Origin: Cyclobacterium lianum | Lineage (GTDB): Bacteria; Bacteroidota; Bacteroidia; Cytophagales; Cyclobacteriaceae | NCBI RefSeq assembly: GCF_900143075.1 | Contig: NZ_FRCY01000015.1 | Coordinates: 62,001 to 126,000, forward strand | Length of the DNA stretch: 64,000 nt | Direction: 5' to 3' | Shown: positions 17,181-25,966 of the stretch, piece after piece | How the letters are laid out: each line of letters starts with the position of its first letter | Numbering within the stretch: the first letter of the stretch is position 1 | The notes under the pieces: generated by a model | What the model saw: only the letters and a program-made list of their open reading frames with translations | Database searches by the model: none | Told to the model about the DNA's origin: nothing | Program-made: the position numbers and the translations under genes

Positions 17181-17600
17181 ATCAGATGTATTTTAGTAAG
17201 TTCGCTCTTCCTCTTGAAGGAAAGTATGGTGCCGGGTAATCCGCATCAAGACTGTATGCCGTCAGGCATGCAGGTGTCGGGAACAAGACGGGACAGATTA
17301 GCTGCACCGACCCTGACACCGCCCCATGTCGGAAAATGTCCTGAATGTTTTTCGAATAGGAGACGCTCACACCGACCATTTTGGTAATAAAGCAAAGAAG
17401 CACAGCAGTCTATTCAGACAAACAAAAAACAAAGCGTCTAAATTCAAAGGCCTTCGAAATCTTTTGTTTCACCGATTCGTGCATGTGTCGCCGGCGATCA
17501 GGCACCTATCCTCAGAAGATTTGCATTGCCTGCACTGGAAAACAGCTTTTGCATTGCTTGCATAAGATAAGGCGAATGATTTTATTTTAAAACAAATATT
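17181..17600. other. 420-bp intergenic region between divergent genes
   Basis: Upstream of both the secreted protein (minus) and the PolX-like gene (plus). Two features stand out: a 9-bp hairpin with one G-U pair and loop GTCA (17252-17260 with 17265-17273), and a pair of 14-base direct repeats near the PolX start (separate entry). Short frames across it (for example 17326-17565) lack any coding signature. No clean TTG-N19-TAnnTTTG promoter was found for either gene. Confidence 0.5.
17521..17562 (+). repeat. Two 14-base direct repeats, candidate operator of the PolX-like gene
   Basis: TTGCATTGCCTGCA (17521-17534) and TTGCATTGCTTGCA (17549-17562) differ at one base and start 28 bases apart, near the spacing of adjacent protein sites on one face of DNA. 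Each also contains the dyad TGCA-n-TGCA. They end 38 bases before the ATG at 17601. Confidence 0.4.
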
Positions 17601-19343
17601 ATGGACATTTGTCCATTAAATACATCAACGAGACCTACCTTGGATAACAAAGAAATTGTACGTGTATTGAAGCTAACCATGCAGCTTATGGAACTGCATG
17701 AGGAAAACACCTTCAAAATTCGAGGCTACCAATCTGCCATCAATAGCATCGAAAGAGAAGGAAAGCCTCTTTCCGGATTGGATCAACGCCAACTGCAGGA
17801 TTTCCCGGGAATAGGAAAAAGTATTGCTGAGGCCATCAGTACAATACAGGCAAGCGGCACCCATCCTCCCCTGGAAAAATTGCTTCGTGATACACCTGAA
17901 GGAATCCTGGAAATAATGGAATTGAAGGGCCTGGGGCCTAAAAAGATCATCACGCTCTGGAAAGAGCTCGATATCACTTCCACCCACGAACTGATGGAAG
18001 CTTGCCAGTCCGGCCAGGTAGCGAAAATCAAAGGTTTCGGCAAAAAAACTCAGGATAGCATCATACAGGCATTGGAATACCGCGCATCCAATAAAGGAAA
18101 ATGGTTGTATGCAGATATAGCTGATCATGGTGAAAATTTGCGACGCGAACTGGCAAAGATTCTCGATGCAGATCATATTGCGGCCGTAGGGCCTTTTGGC
18201 AGAATGGCTGAAATAGTAGAAAACGTTTCTTTCCTTCTGAAAACTGATCAGGCGCGGTCTACGCTGGAGAAAGTCAATCGCATTAGCGGGATGAGGCAGG
18301 AAGAATCTCTGTCCAGCCCCTTCAGGTGGCAGGGATATTGGCAGGAACAAGACGTTCCGGTAATTATTCACCTGGCATCAGAAGCCAACTTTTTGCGCCA
18401 GAAACTCCTCAAAACTTCCAGTCCGGCACATCTTATGGTACCAACTGCCGATGGCACTCAACTGGGACAGCATTTTTACCAGTCAGATTATTTCTCAGAA
18501 CCTGAAGCCTACGAAAAAGCCGGTTTTCCCTATATACCCACAGATCTGCGGGAAGGCAATGGAGAACTGGAGTGGATGCAGTCCCATTCTATGGAGGAAT
18601 TATTGACATATGCTGATCTGAAGGGGCCCTTGCACAACCATTCTACCTACAGCGATGGCAGACATACTTTAAAAGAAATGGCCCAACACTGCCAGTCATT
18701 GGGTTTTGAATACCTGGGTATTGCAGATCACAGCAAGTCTGCATTTTATGCAAACGGTCTGGATGAAGACAGAATTATACAACAGCACACTGAAATAGAC
18801 GAACTGAACAAGACACTTGCACCATTTCGCATTTTTAAGGGTATCGAAAGTGACATCCTGATGGATGGCAGCCTGGATTACGCGCCTGATGTACTGGCCT
18901 CATTTGACTATATAGTTGCGTCCATTCATTCCGGCCTGAGTATGGATATCCAAAAAGCTACTTCCCGGCTGATCAGGGCCATTCAAAACCCCTACACGAC
19001 GATTTTGGGACACCCTACCGGAAGGTTGCTGCTACGCAGAGAAGGGTATCCTATAGACCATAGGGCTGTAATTGATGCCTGCGCGGCAAACAAGGTGGTC
19101 ATTGAAATCAACGCAAATCCCTGGAGACTGGATCTGGACTGGCGCTGGGTACGGTATGCCATAGAAAAGGGGGTATCGCTATCTATCAACCCGGATGCAC
19201 ACGAGAAAAACGCAGTTACAGATATGAAGTACGGCGTGATTGCAGGAAGGAAAGGAGGCCTTACAAAGGCCATGACACTGAATGCAAAAAGCAGCAGTGA
19301 GTTGGCCGCTTTTTTTGATTCCCGTAAAAGAAAAGTCCAATGA
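17601..19343 (+). CDS. polX: PolX-family protein: helix-hairpin-helix, degenerate polymerase, PHP domain
   Basis: Bacterial PolX proteins join a family X polymerase to a PHP 3'-exonuclease domain for DNA repair. Here three helix-hairpin-helix loops are visible (FPGIGKS near 68, LKGLGPKK near 108, IKGFGKKT near 143). The polymerase active-site region, normally G-S-x-R-R...G-D-x-D, reads VGPFGRMAEIVENVSFLL (196-213), so both metal-binding aspartates are lost. The PHP motifs LHNHSTYSDG (344) and GIADHSKS (373) are intact. It is therefore probably a PHP nuclease with a non-catalytic polymerase fold. A TTG at 17640 is an alternative start. It overlaps the next gene by four bases (ATGA). Confidence 0.85.
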   Translation: MDICPLNTSTRPTLDNKEIVRVLKLTMQLMELHEENTFKIRGYQSAINSIEREGKPLSGLDQRQLQDFPGIGKSIAEAISTIQASGTHPPLEKLLRDTPEGILEIMELKGLGPKKIITLWKELDITSTHELMEACQSGQVAKIKGFGKKTQDSIIQALEYRASNKGKWLYADIADHGENLRRELAKILDADHIAAVGPFGRMAEIVENVSFLLKTDQARSTLEKVNRISGMRQEESLSSPFRWQGYWQEQDVPVIIHLASEANFLRQKLLKTSSPAHLMVPTADGTQLGQHFYQSDYFSEPEAYEKAGFPYIPTDLREGNGELEWMQSHSMEELLTYADLKGPLHNHSTYSDGRHTLKEMAQHCQSLGFEYLGIADHSKSAFYANGLDEDRIIQQHTEIDELNKTLAPFRIFKGIESDILMDGSLDYAPDVLASFDYIVASIHSGLSMDIQKATSRLIRAIQNPYTTILGHPTGRLLLRREGYPIDHRAVIDACAANKVVIEINANPWRLDLDWRWVRYAIEKGVSLSINPDAHEKNAVTDMKYGVIAGRKGGLTKAMTLNAKSSSELAAFFDSRKRKVQ

Positions 19344-19627
19344 AGTGGCAGGAAATGAACGTAGACAGCTTGCTCCAAAAATCTTTCCTTTTTGGAATGG
19401 CAGGGATCATTAGCTGTATGGTTCCGCTGACAGCCAATGCCCTGCAGTGGAGTGCGTACGGATATCTTTCGTTATTCACGGGTTTAGGACTGGCGTTACA
19501 ATTGTTTGGGCTGAGTTTGTCCGTACTGGTATTGAGGAGAAGAAAGATCGGAGAAATCCAAAAGGAAAAAGCCAAAAAAATGGTTCTTGTACTTGCTGTA
19601 GCACTATTATTTTTTATTCTTGTCTGA
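19340..19627 (+). CDS. Small hypothetical membrane protein
   Basis: 95 residues with three hydrophobic segments (about 15-35, 38-63 and 80-95) and a basic loop (RRRKIGEIQKEKAKK) between the second and third. I do not recognise the family. Its ATG overlaps the PolX stop (ATGA) and its own stop overlaps the next ATG (TGATG), so it is part of a translationally coupled three-gene operon. That coupling is the main support for it being a real gene. Confidence 0.65.
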   Translation: MKWQEMNVDSLLQKSFLFGMAGIISCMVPLTANALQWSAYGYLSLFTGLGLALQLFGLSLSVLVLRRRKIGEIQKEKAKKMVLVLAVALLFFILV

Positions 19628-20289
19628 TGGTAAAAAGTTGGTTGAACGCCGGTCATCTCATTTGCCTGCTCCTGGCGGTCTCCTGCGGGGAAAAAAAAGA
19701 TAATTTTGAGTGGAAGGAAGGCGACATCTTATTCCAGGATGGCGACTGTGGTACATTCTGTGATGCAATCAGAAAAGTCACCACCGCCTACGAAGGGCGT
19801 CATTTTTCCCACAATGGGCTGCTTGTAAAAGAAAATGGAGAATGGATGGTAATGGAAGCCATTACGAAGGGGGTAAGTCTGACTCCTCTGGACACCTTTC
19901 TCTACCGTCACGTGACGCCGTCGGGCAATCCGAAAGTACATGTGGGCCGGATCCGGAGGCGCCACCAGGCGCTTATACCCGAGGCAATTGAACAGGGAAA
20001 ACAACTGCTAGGCAAACCTTACGACATGGCCTTTGATATGGAAAACGATGCCTTTTACTGTGCAGAACTCATTCATTTGATTTTCAAGGAAGCCAATGGA
20101 GGCAAGGGAATCTTTAAAACGCCACCAATGACCTTTAAGGATCCGGAAACGGGGCAACTTTTTCCCGCCTGGAAGGAGCATTTTAAAAATTTATCCCTGC
20201 CTGTTCCTGAAGGGAAGCCCGGTCTTAACCCGGGAGGCATGACCCGGGAACCGGTGATTGAAATGGTTTTGAATCTGGAAAATCCCTAA
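19627..20289 (+). CDS. YiiX-like permuted papain-fold lipoprotein
   Basis: 220 residues. The lipobox LLAVSC predicts lipid attachment and periplasmic or outer-membrane location. The body matches the YiiX/YebB branch of the NlpC/P60 superfamily, whose catalytic dyad is circularly permuted: His in HFSHNGLLV near residue 61, and Cys in DAFYCAELIH near 141. WKEGDILFQDGDCG at the N-terminus is also typical. Such proteins are predicted thiol hydrolases or acyltransferases acting on lipids or peptides. The start at 19627 sits inside the previous stop (TGATG) and gives the signal sequence directly. Confidence 0.78.
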   Translation: MVKSWLNAGHLICLLLAVSCGEKKDNFEWKEGDILFQDGDCGTFCDAIRKVTTAYEGRHFSHNGLLVKENGEWMVMEAITKGVSLTPLDTFLYRHVTPSGNPKVHVGRIRRRHQALIPEAIEQGKQLLGKPYDMAFDMENDAFYCAELIHLIFKEANGGKGIFKTPPMTFKDPETGQLFPAWKEHFKNLSLPVPEGKPGLNPGGMTREPVIEMVLNLENP

Positions 20290-20367
20290 ATTTCAGGCAT
20301 TATTGCATAATATTTCCCGAAAATATAAACTTCCCCTCTGAAACGTCAACCAACAAAGAAACCCATT

Positions 20368-21309
20368 ATGAAACGAAGATCGTCGCTAAAAAAAATGCTA
20401 ACCATGGCAGGCGCGGGATTAGCTGCCCCTGAATTGCTCGCTTTCAATCGGCCTTTCTTTCCGGAGAAAAATGCTGATTCCGGTCCTTTATATCTGTTTA
20501 CAAAAGTTTTGCAGTGGCTACCCCTTGACGAAATCCCCCAAACCGTAAAGGACCTGGGGTTTGATGGCATTGACCTTCCGGTCCGGAAAAACGGGTTTTT
20601 CGACAGAGATGAGATCAGGAGCAAACTTCCGGGCATCATCAGTGCCAGTGAAAATCTCAATCTGAGCCGTCCGGTACTTACTACAGACATGAACGTATAT
20701 CAGATAGACGAGATGGATGAATATTTACGGATACTGGCGGGAGAAGGTATCCAGGATTACCGGATGGGATATTTGTCATTTAGCTCAAAAGATATCATCG
20801 GTGACCTTAATGCCCTGAATGAATCCATGCTAAAACTCGCTGAGCTTCATGAGAAGCATGGCGTAAACGGTCATTACCAAAACCATGCCGGCAAAAGGGT
20901 CGGAGGTTCGGTGTGGGAAATCTACCACCTCCTCCATGGTATCGATCCAAAACATGTAGGCGTGCAATTTGATTTGCGGCACGCTACTGTGGAAGGCTAC
21001 CAATCCCATGAAAATGCCTACCGACTGATTGCCGATAAAATCAGAAGTTTCGATTTGAAGGATTTTGTTTGGGGTAACCCGGATGGAAAAGGCGACAGGC
21101 CGGTAAATGTACCTATGGGAGAAGGACATGTCAATTTTGAGCTACTCAAAGACCACCAGGGATTTGCCGGACCGCTCCCTAAAATCCTGCATGTAGAATA
21201 TGATCTCGGAGGGGCTGAGCATGGAGACCGTCATCCAACCACTTCGGCTGAGGCGATCTTTTCCGCAATTAAAAAGGATGTAAAGGTATGCCGCTCCCTG
21301 ATGGCCTGA
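20368..21309 (+). CDS. Sugar phosphate isomerase/epimerase-like TIM-barrel protein with Tat-like signal
   Basis: 313 residues of the xylose-isomerase-like TIM-barrel superfamily. The N-terminus (KRRSSLKKMLTMAGAGLAAP) looks like a twin-arginine signal, suggesting export. Barrel signatures include DLGFDGIDLPV, NGHYQNHAGKRVGG, VGVQFDLRHATVEG and SFDLKDFVW, which supply the metal-binding Glu/Asp/His set of the fold. The substrate is unknown. It lies alone between the YiiX-like operon and the convergent DUF4202 gene. Confidence 0.8.
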   Translation: MKRRSSLKKMLTMAGAGLAAPELLAFNRPFFPEKNADSGPLYLFTKVLQWLPLDEIPQTVKDLGFDGIDLPVRKNGFFDRDEIRSKLPGIISASENLNLSRPVLTTDMNVYQIDEMDEYLRILAGEGIQDYRMGYLSFSSKDIIGDLNALNESMLKLAELHEKHGVNGHYQNHAGKRVGGSVWEIYHLLHGIDPKHVGVQFDLRHATVEGYQSHENAYRLIADKIRSFDLKDFVWGNPDGKGDRPVNVPMGEGHVNFELLKDHQGFAGPLPKILHVEYDLGGAEHGDRHPTTSAEAIFSAIKKDVKVCRSLMA

Positions 21310-21313
21310 ATCA

Positions 21314-21910
21314 CTAGGGGTTTAATGCCATTTGCAGCAGGCGTTTTGCCTGGGAGGAATGCGGCATTGAGAGGGCCAATTGCCTCCCTTTTTCAGACAT
21401 CTTGTTCCAGGTTTTTTGAAGGATACTCACCAATTTGGTATCCTCATGTTTGTTTATAAAGGGATCGAAGTAATATTTCAAAAATACCAGACAAATGACA
21501 TCCTCAAGGACCTGTGTGTCAGGTTCGGTTTTTAGCTTCCGTTTGTTTAGCAAATCGACTACTTTCTTTATCTCATCCGCGCCGTAGCCATTTTGCTGCA
21601 TGATCTCCCCGGCTATTTCTCCATGGTATTGCTTGAGCCTGGTGCGCCATAGCAGGTATCCTTTTCGATCCATGGGATATTCCTCTCTGGGAATGGCCCA
21701 GCGCCTGATATGCTGACTCCTGGCAGCCAAACGAAGGAGTTCACCCGAATCCGGATAAGCCTCTTCCAGCATCTCTGACATTCGGATACCGTAGATCAGT
21801 TCTTTCGGTACGGGTTGTCCATTTACCAGTTCCTGATTTGGGTCTTCCCCATTTACGGCGTCAAATGCTGCCAGTGTTTTTTTCAGTCTGTCTTTCGTAT
21901 TGTTGGTCAT
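21314..21910 (-). CDS. DUF4202 family protein
   Basis: 198 residues matching the DUF4202 family by the run of motifs NGEDPNQELVNGQPVPKEL, ARSQHIRRWAIPREEYP and GYLLWRTRLKQYHG, with conserved histidines like those of HD-type metal sites. The frame extends to 22000, but the added N-terminus is not family-like and the ATG at 21910 begins the conserved part. Function is unknown; an HD-phosphohydrolase-like role is only a guess from the histidine pattern. Divergent from carB. Confidence 0.82.
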   Translation of the reverse strand: MTNNTKDRLKKTLAAFDAVNGEDPNQELVNGQPVPKELIYGIRMSEMLEEAYPDSGELLRLAARSQHIRRWAIPREEYPMDRKGYLLWRTRLKQYHGEIAGEIMQQNGYGADEIKKVVDLLNKRKLKTEPDTQVLEDVICLVFLKYYFDPFINKHEDTKLVSILQKTWNKMSEKGRQLALSMPHSSQAKRLLQMALNP

Positions 21911-22016
21911 GATGTTGTGTTTTTTCGCAATTAAATGTACTAAAATTAAGCGGAACTCAAACCTGAAACCATCCGGGTTAAATCCGACTTTATCGTGCAT
22001 GTTTAAGAAATTTGTT

Positions 22017-22024
22017 TAATTTTG
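22017..22024 (+). promoter_or_regulatory. -7 box upstream of carB
   Basis: TAATTTTG matches TAnnTTTG and lies 42 bases before the carB ATG. No good -33 TTG is found at the usual distance, so the call rests on the -7 element. Confidence 0.4.
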
Positions 22025-22066
22025 CACCAATTTAGCCAAATGTAAACCACTTCAAAAAATCACAGC

Positions 22067-24886
22067 ATGCCAAAAGACAGTAGCATCAAACATGTTCTTA
22101 TCATCGGAAGCGGCCCCATTATCATCGGTCAGGCCTGTGAATTTGATTATGCAGGATCGCAGGCAGCCAGGTCCCTAAGGGAAGAAGGCATCACCGTGAC
22201 CCTGATCAATTCCAATCCGGCCACCATCATGACCGACCCGGTAACGGCAGACAATGTTTACCTGTTGCCACTCGAAAAAAAATCGATTATTCAGATCTTG
22301 AAAGAACATCCGGACATCGACTGTGTGCTACCTACCATGGGAGGACAAACAGCTTTGAATCTCGCCATTGACTGTGACAAAGCTGGAATCTGGAAAAAAT
22401 TCAATACCAGAATGATCGGTGTAGACATTGATGCCATAGACACGGCGGAAAACAGGGAAAAGTTCAAAGCACTGCTGGACACCCTTGGTATTGATGTGTG
22501 CATCGGACGTACTGCCACTTCATTTTTGCAAGGCAAAGAGATCGCTCAGGAAATCGGCTTTCCACTGGTGATCCGGCCTTCCTATACCTTAGGTGGCACT
22601 GGGGGAGGATTTGTAGACGGCCCGGAAAATTTTGAAAAAGCCCTGAGCGCAGGATTACAGGCTTCTCCAACCCACGAAGTGCTGATCGAACAAAGCATAT
22701 TGGGTTGGAAAGAATACGAGCTGGAAGTACTGCGCGACAATATCGGCAATATGGTGGTCATTTGCTCAATAGAAAATTTTGATCCCATGGGGGTCCATAC
22801 AGGAGATTCTATCACCGTGGCGCCTGCCATGACCCTTCCCGATACCGTCTATCAGAAGATGAGAAATATGGCCATCCGGATGATGAATGGCATTGGGAAT
22901 TTTGCCGGTGGATGTAATGTGCAATTTGCCGTAAGTCCTGACAATCAGACCATCATCGGTGTGGAGATCAACCCCAGGGTATCCAGATCCTCTGCCCTGG
23001 CTTCTAAGGCAACGGGCTACCCCATTGCAAAGGTGGCTGCCAAATTGGCTATTGGATACAATCTGGACGAGCTCAAAAACAGTATCACGGGCAATACTTC
23101 TGCCTATTTTGAGCCGGCAATAGATTATGTGATTGTAAAAATTCCCAGGTGGAATTTTGACAAATTTAAAGGTTCTGACCGTAAGCTGGGGCTTTCCATG
23201 AAGGCGGTTGGGGAAGTTATGGGGATCGGCAGAAATTTTCAGGAAGCCCTGCAAAAAGCATGTCAATCACTGGAGATCAAAAGAAACGGCCTTGGCGCAG
23301 ACGGCAAGGAGCTAAAAAACCAGGAAGAAATCCTCTACAGCCTGGCCAACCCTAGTTGGAACAGGCTTTTTCATATTTATGACGCCTTCAAATTGGGCAT
23401 CTCTTTCCGAACGATTCAGGACCTGACCAAAATCGACAAGTGGTTTCTCAAACAAATCGAGGAATTGGTGCATCTGGACGATGTCATTGCGAATGAAACA
23501 CTCGACAGCATCAGTTTTGACCTGATGAAAAAAGCCAAACACAAGGGCTATGCAGACCGGCAGATCGCCCACCTTCTGGGTTGCCTGGAAAGTGAAGTAT
23601 TCCACAAGAGAAGAGAAGAAATGGGTATCAAAAGGGTGTTTAAGCTGGTTGATACCTGTGCGGCTGAATTTGAAGCCCAAACACCATATTTCTATTCCAG
23701 CTTTGGCGATGAGAACGAATCCATCGTATCTGAAAGAAAAAAAGTTGTGGTATTGGGCTCGGGGCCGAATCGCGTAGGCCAGGGTATCGAGTTTGATTAC
23801 TCCTGCGTTCACGGCGTATTGGCCGCCAAAGAATGTGGTTACGAGACCGTCATGATCAACTGTAACCCCGAAACCGTATCTACTGATTTTGATGTGGCGG
23901 ACAAGCTCTATTTCGAACCCGTTTTCTGGGAACACATTTATGAGATCATCCTGCACGAAAACCCGATAGGCGTGATCGTACAGTTGGGCGGCCAGACGGC
24001 CCTGAAGCTTGCCGAAAAGCTGGACAAATACAATATCCCCATTTTGGGAACCAGCTTCAAAGCACTGGATCTGGCGGAAGACAGGGGACGGTTCTCTACC
24101 CTGCTGAAAGATAATGAAATCCCCTACCCTGAGTTTGGCACCATTCACAGTACAGATGAAGCCTTGGAGCTTTGTAAACAAATCGGTTTCCCATTGCTGG
24201 TAAGACCTTCTTATGTATTAGGCGGGCAGGGAATGAAGATCGTGATCAACGAAAAAGAGCTGGAACAGCATGTAGTGAATGTACTTCGTGACATTCCAAA
24301 TAACGAAATTTTGCTGGATCACTTTCTGGAAGGTGCCATTGAAGCCGAGGCAGATGCAATATGTGATGGCGAGCAGGTTTACATCATTGGCATCATGCAG
24401 CACATAGAACCTGCCGGTATTCACTCCGGAGATTCCTACGCGGTATTGCCTCCCTACAATCTGGGAGACCTGGTCATCCGGCAGATAGAAACGTATACCG
24501 AAAAGATTGCCCTGGCCCTGCAGACCAAAGGCCTGATCAACATACAGTTTGCCATCAAAAATGACAAGGTCTACATCATAGAAGCCAATCCGAGGGCGTC
24601 CAGAACAGTACCTTTCATCTGCAAAGCATACCAGGAGCCTTATGTCAATTTCGCTACCAAGGTCATGTTGGGCGAAAAGAAAATAAGCGACTTTACGTTT
24701 GCACCGGTCAAAAAGGGTTACGCCATAAAAGAACCGGTATTTTCATTTCACAAATTTCCCAACGTAAACAAGGAGCTCGGACCTGAAATGAAATCAACCG
24801 GCGAGGCCATTTATTTTATTGATGATCTCATGGACGATTATTTTCTCAAGATTTTTGCTGAGAGAAATCTTTATCTCAGCAAATAA
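22067..24886 (+). CDS. carB: Carbamoyl-phosphate synthase large subunit, lacking the allosteric domain
   Basis: Makes carbamoyl phosphate from bicarbonate, ATP and ammonia delivered by CarA. Both ATP-grasp halves are present: SGPIIIGQACEFDYAGSQA starts the first and GSGPNRVGQGIEFDYSCVH the second, with RPSYTLGGTGGG and RPSYVLGGQGM loops. At 939 aa it stops where the E. coli enzyme (1073 aa) would begin its methylglyoxal-synthase-like C-terminal domain, which binds UMP and ornithine. Allosteric control by those ligands should be absent. carA is not adjacent. A strong terminator follows 20 bases after the stop. Confidence 0.95.
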   Translation: MPKDSSIKHVLIIGSGPIIIGQACEFDYAGSQAARSLREEGITVTLINSNPATIMTDPVTADNVYLLPLEKKSIIQILKEHPDIDCVLPTMGGQTALNLAIDCDKAGIWKKFNTRMIGVDIDAIDTAENREKFKALLDTLGIDVCIGRTATSFLQGKEIAQEIGFPLVIRPSYTLGGTGGGFVDGPENFEKALSAGLQASPTHEVLIEQSILGWKEYELEVLRDNIGNMVVICSIENFDPMGVHTGDSITVAPAMTLPDTVYQKMRNMAIRMMNGIGNFAGGCNVQFAVSPDNQTIIGVEINPRVSRSSALASKATGYPIAKVAAKLAIGYNLDELKNSITGNTSAYFEPAIDYVIVKIPRWNFDKFKGSDRKLGLSMKAVGEVMGIGRNFQEALQKACQSLEIKRNGLGADGKELKNQEEILYSLANPSWNRLFHIYDAFKLGISFRTIQDLTKIDKWFLKQIEELVHLDDVIANETLDSISFDLMKKAKHKGYADRQIAHLLGCLESEVFHKRREEMGIKRVFKLVDTCAAEFEAQTPYFYSSFGDENESIVSERKKVVVLGSGPNRVGQGIEFDYSCVHGVLAAKECGYETVMINCNPETVSTDFDVADKLYFEPVFWEHIYEIILHENPIGVIVQLGGQTALKLAEKLDKYNIPILGTSFKALDLAEDRGRFSTLLKDNEIPYPEFGTIHSTDEALELCKQIGFPLLVRPSYVLGGQGMKIVINEKELEQHVVNVLRDIPNNEILLDHFLEGAIEAEADAICDGEQVYIIGIMQHIEPAGIHSGDSYAVLPPYNLGDLVIRQIETYTEKIALALQTKGLINIQFAIKNDKVYIIEANPRASRTVPFICKAYQEPYVNFATKVMLGEKKISDFTFAPVKKGYAIKEPVFSFHKFPNVNKELGPEMKSTGEAIYFIDDLMDDYFLKIFAERNLYLSK

Positions 24887-24905
24887 TACGGTTTTCATTC
24901 CATAC

Positions 24906-24938
24906 ACCCGGCCCGGATTAAACGGGCCGGGTAATTTT
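24906..24938 (+). terminator. carB terminator
   Basis: A 10-bp stem with A-T closing pair (24906-24915 with 24923-24932, loop GATTAAA) is followed by AATTTTT. It is GC-rich and complete, typical of a strong intrinsic terminator. Confidence 0.85.
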
Positions 24939-25081
24939 TCTCCGGACTCTTTTGAATCCCAACCATTGGCTTTACACAATTTTTCCATTAATATTGAATG
25001 GTAAAAAGGAAATTTCCGTTAATAGGATAGGCCAGTGATCGTACTCCGGTACGGTATCCGCATATTTTCTAAATTGTCATC

Positions 25082-25336
25082 ATGATTTTAAAAATAATTA
25101 TCTTCTTTATTGCTTTGGGTTGGATATTTTCCAGTTTGGTGAGGTACTTTTTAAACAGTAAACTTAAAAAGTTTGCTGATCAGGTACAGCAAGCCCAAAG
25201 AGAAGAAGCACGGAAAAAAAACAAACCCAGGGATGGAAATGTAAACGTGGACTTTGTACCCGATAAAGGCAAAAAGGGATCCTCAGGCAATATTTCCGGA
25301 GGAGACTATATCGATTATGAAGAAATAAAAGATTAA
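25082..25336 (+). CDS. DUF4834 family small membrane protein
   Basis: 84 residues: one N-terminal helix (LKIIIFFIALGWIFSSLVRY) followed by a charged, coiled-coil-like segment (KKFADQVQQAQREEARKKN) and an acidic end (DYIDYEEIKD). This is the layout of DUF4834, a short family found throughout Bacteroidetes. Function is unknown. It sits alone in front of another small unknown protein. Confidence 0.75.
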   Translation: MILKIIIFFIALGWIFSSLVRYFLNSKLKKFADQVQQAQREEARKKNKPRDGNVNVDFVPDKGKKGSSGNISGGDYIDYEEIKD

Positions 25337-25426
25337 TTTTTATGGCGGAACATTATTTTTAGAAATTTGCCCGAATCCATTTTACCAGATCGTTATTTTT
25401 ATTAATTTCAGGAATTCATCCTGAAA

Positions 25427-25966
25427 ATGCGGGCTTTTCTTTCCATACTGTTATTATCTTGCTTCCTGGTCTACCACTTTGGGTTCTATGTCTTTCACCG
25501 GGTGTATCAATTCAAAATAGAACAGGATTGGGCGGAAAGGGTATACCAGGAAGATTTTCCCAATAAAAAAATACTGAAAATCCCCATGAAGCTGCCCTAC
25601 GCTTTCGAAGAAGAAGGTTTTCAACTGACCAATATTCCGTTCTCTAAAGAGGGAAAAGCATACCGGGCCATTCAGAAGCGGTTTAAGGACGATACCTTTG
25701 AGTTGGTCTACGTGCCCGATATGGCAAAAATCAAATTGGAAATCAAAACCAGAAATTGGGTGCTTTCACTTATTCCGGAAAACCGGTCTGATAGTCAAAA
25801 CGACCAAATCATCTCGCAGGCCACAGTAAAGGATTATATCAAGCCTAATTTTCAATTTGAGTTTCTGCAGGCATTTTCTAAGCAGAAAAAATGGAAACCA
25901 GCCATTCCTCTTGCTTTAGAAGAAATGCTTCTTCCCAATCCCTCCCCACCCCCCAGATGGGCTTAA
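25427..25966 (+). CDS. Hypothetical membrane-anchored protein
   Basis: 179 residues that I do not recognise. The N-terminus has a hydrophobic signal anchor (FLSILLLSCFLVYHFGFYVF), then a soluble part with lysine- and phenylalanine-rich strands and a proline-rich end (NPSPPPRWA). The cysteine at 12 lies inside the helix and lacks a proper lipobox context. It could belong with the DUF4834 gene 90 bases upstream. No nearby gene indicates a role. Confidence 0.65.
   Translation: MRAFLSILLLSCFLVYHFGFYVFHRVYQFKIEQDWAERVYQEDFPNKKILKIPMKLPYAFEEEGFQLTNIPFSKEGKAYRAIQKRFKDDTFELVYVPDMAKIKLEIKTRNWVLSLIPENRSDSQNDQIISQATVKDYIKPNFQFEFLQAFSKQKKWKPAIPLALEEMLLPNPSPPPRWA

Noticed and set aside
17326-17565. 79-codon frame upstream of the PolX gene
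   Set aside because: No family signature, no ribosome-binding site, and it lies across the repeat-containing control region. Treated as a chance frame.
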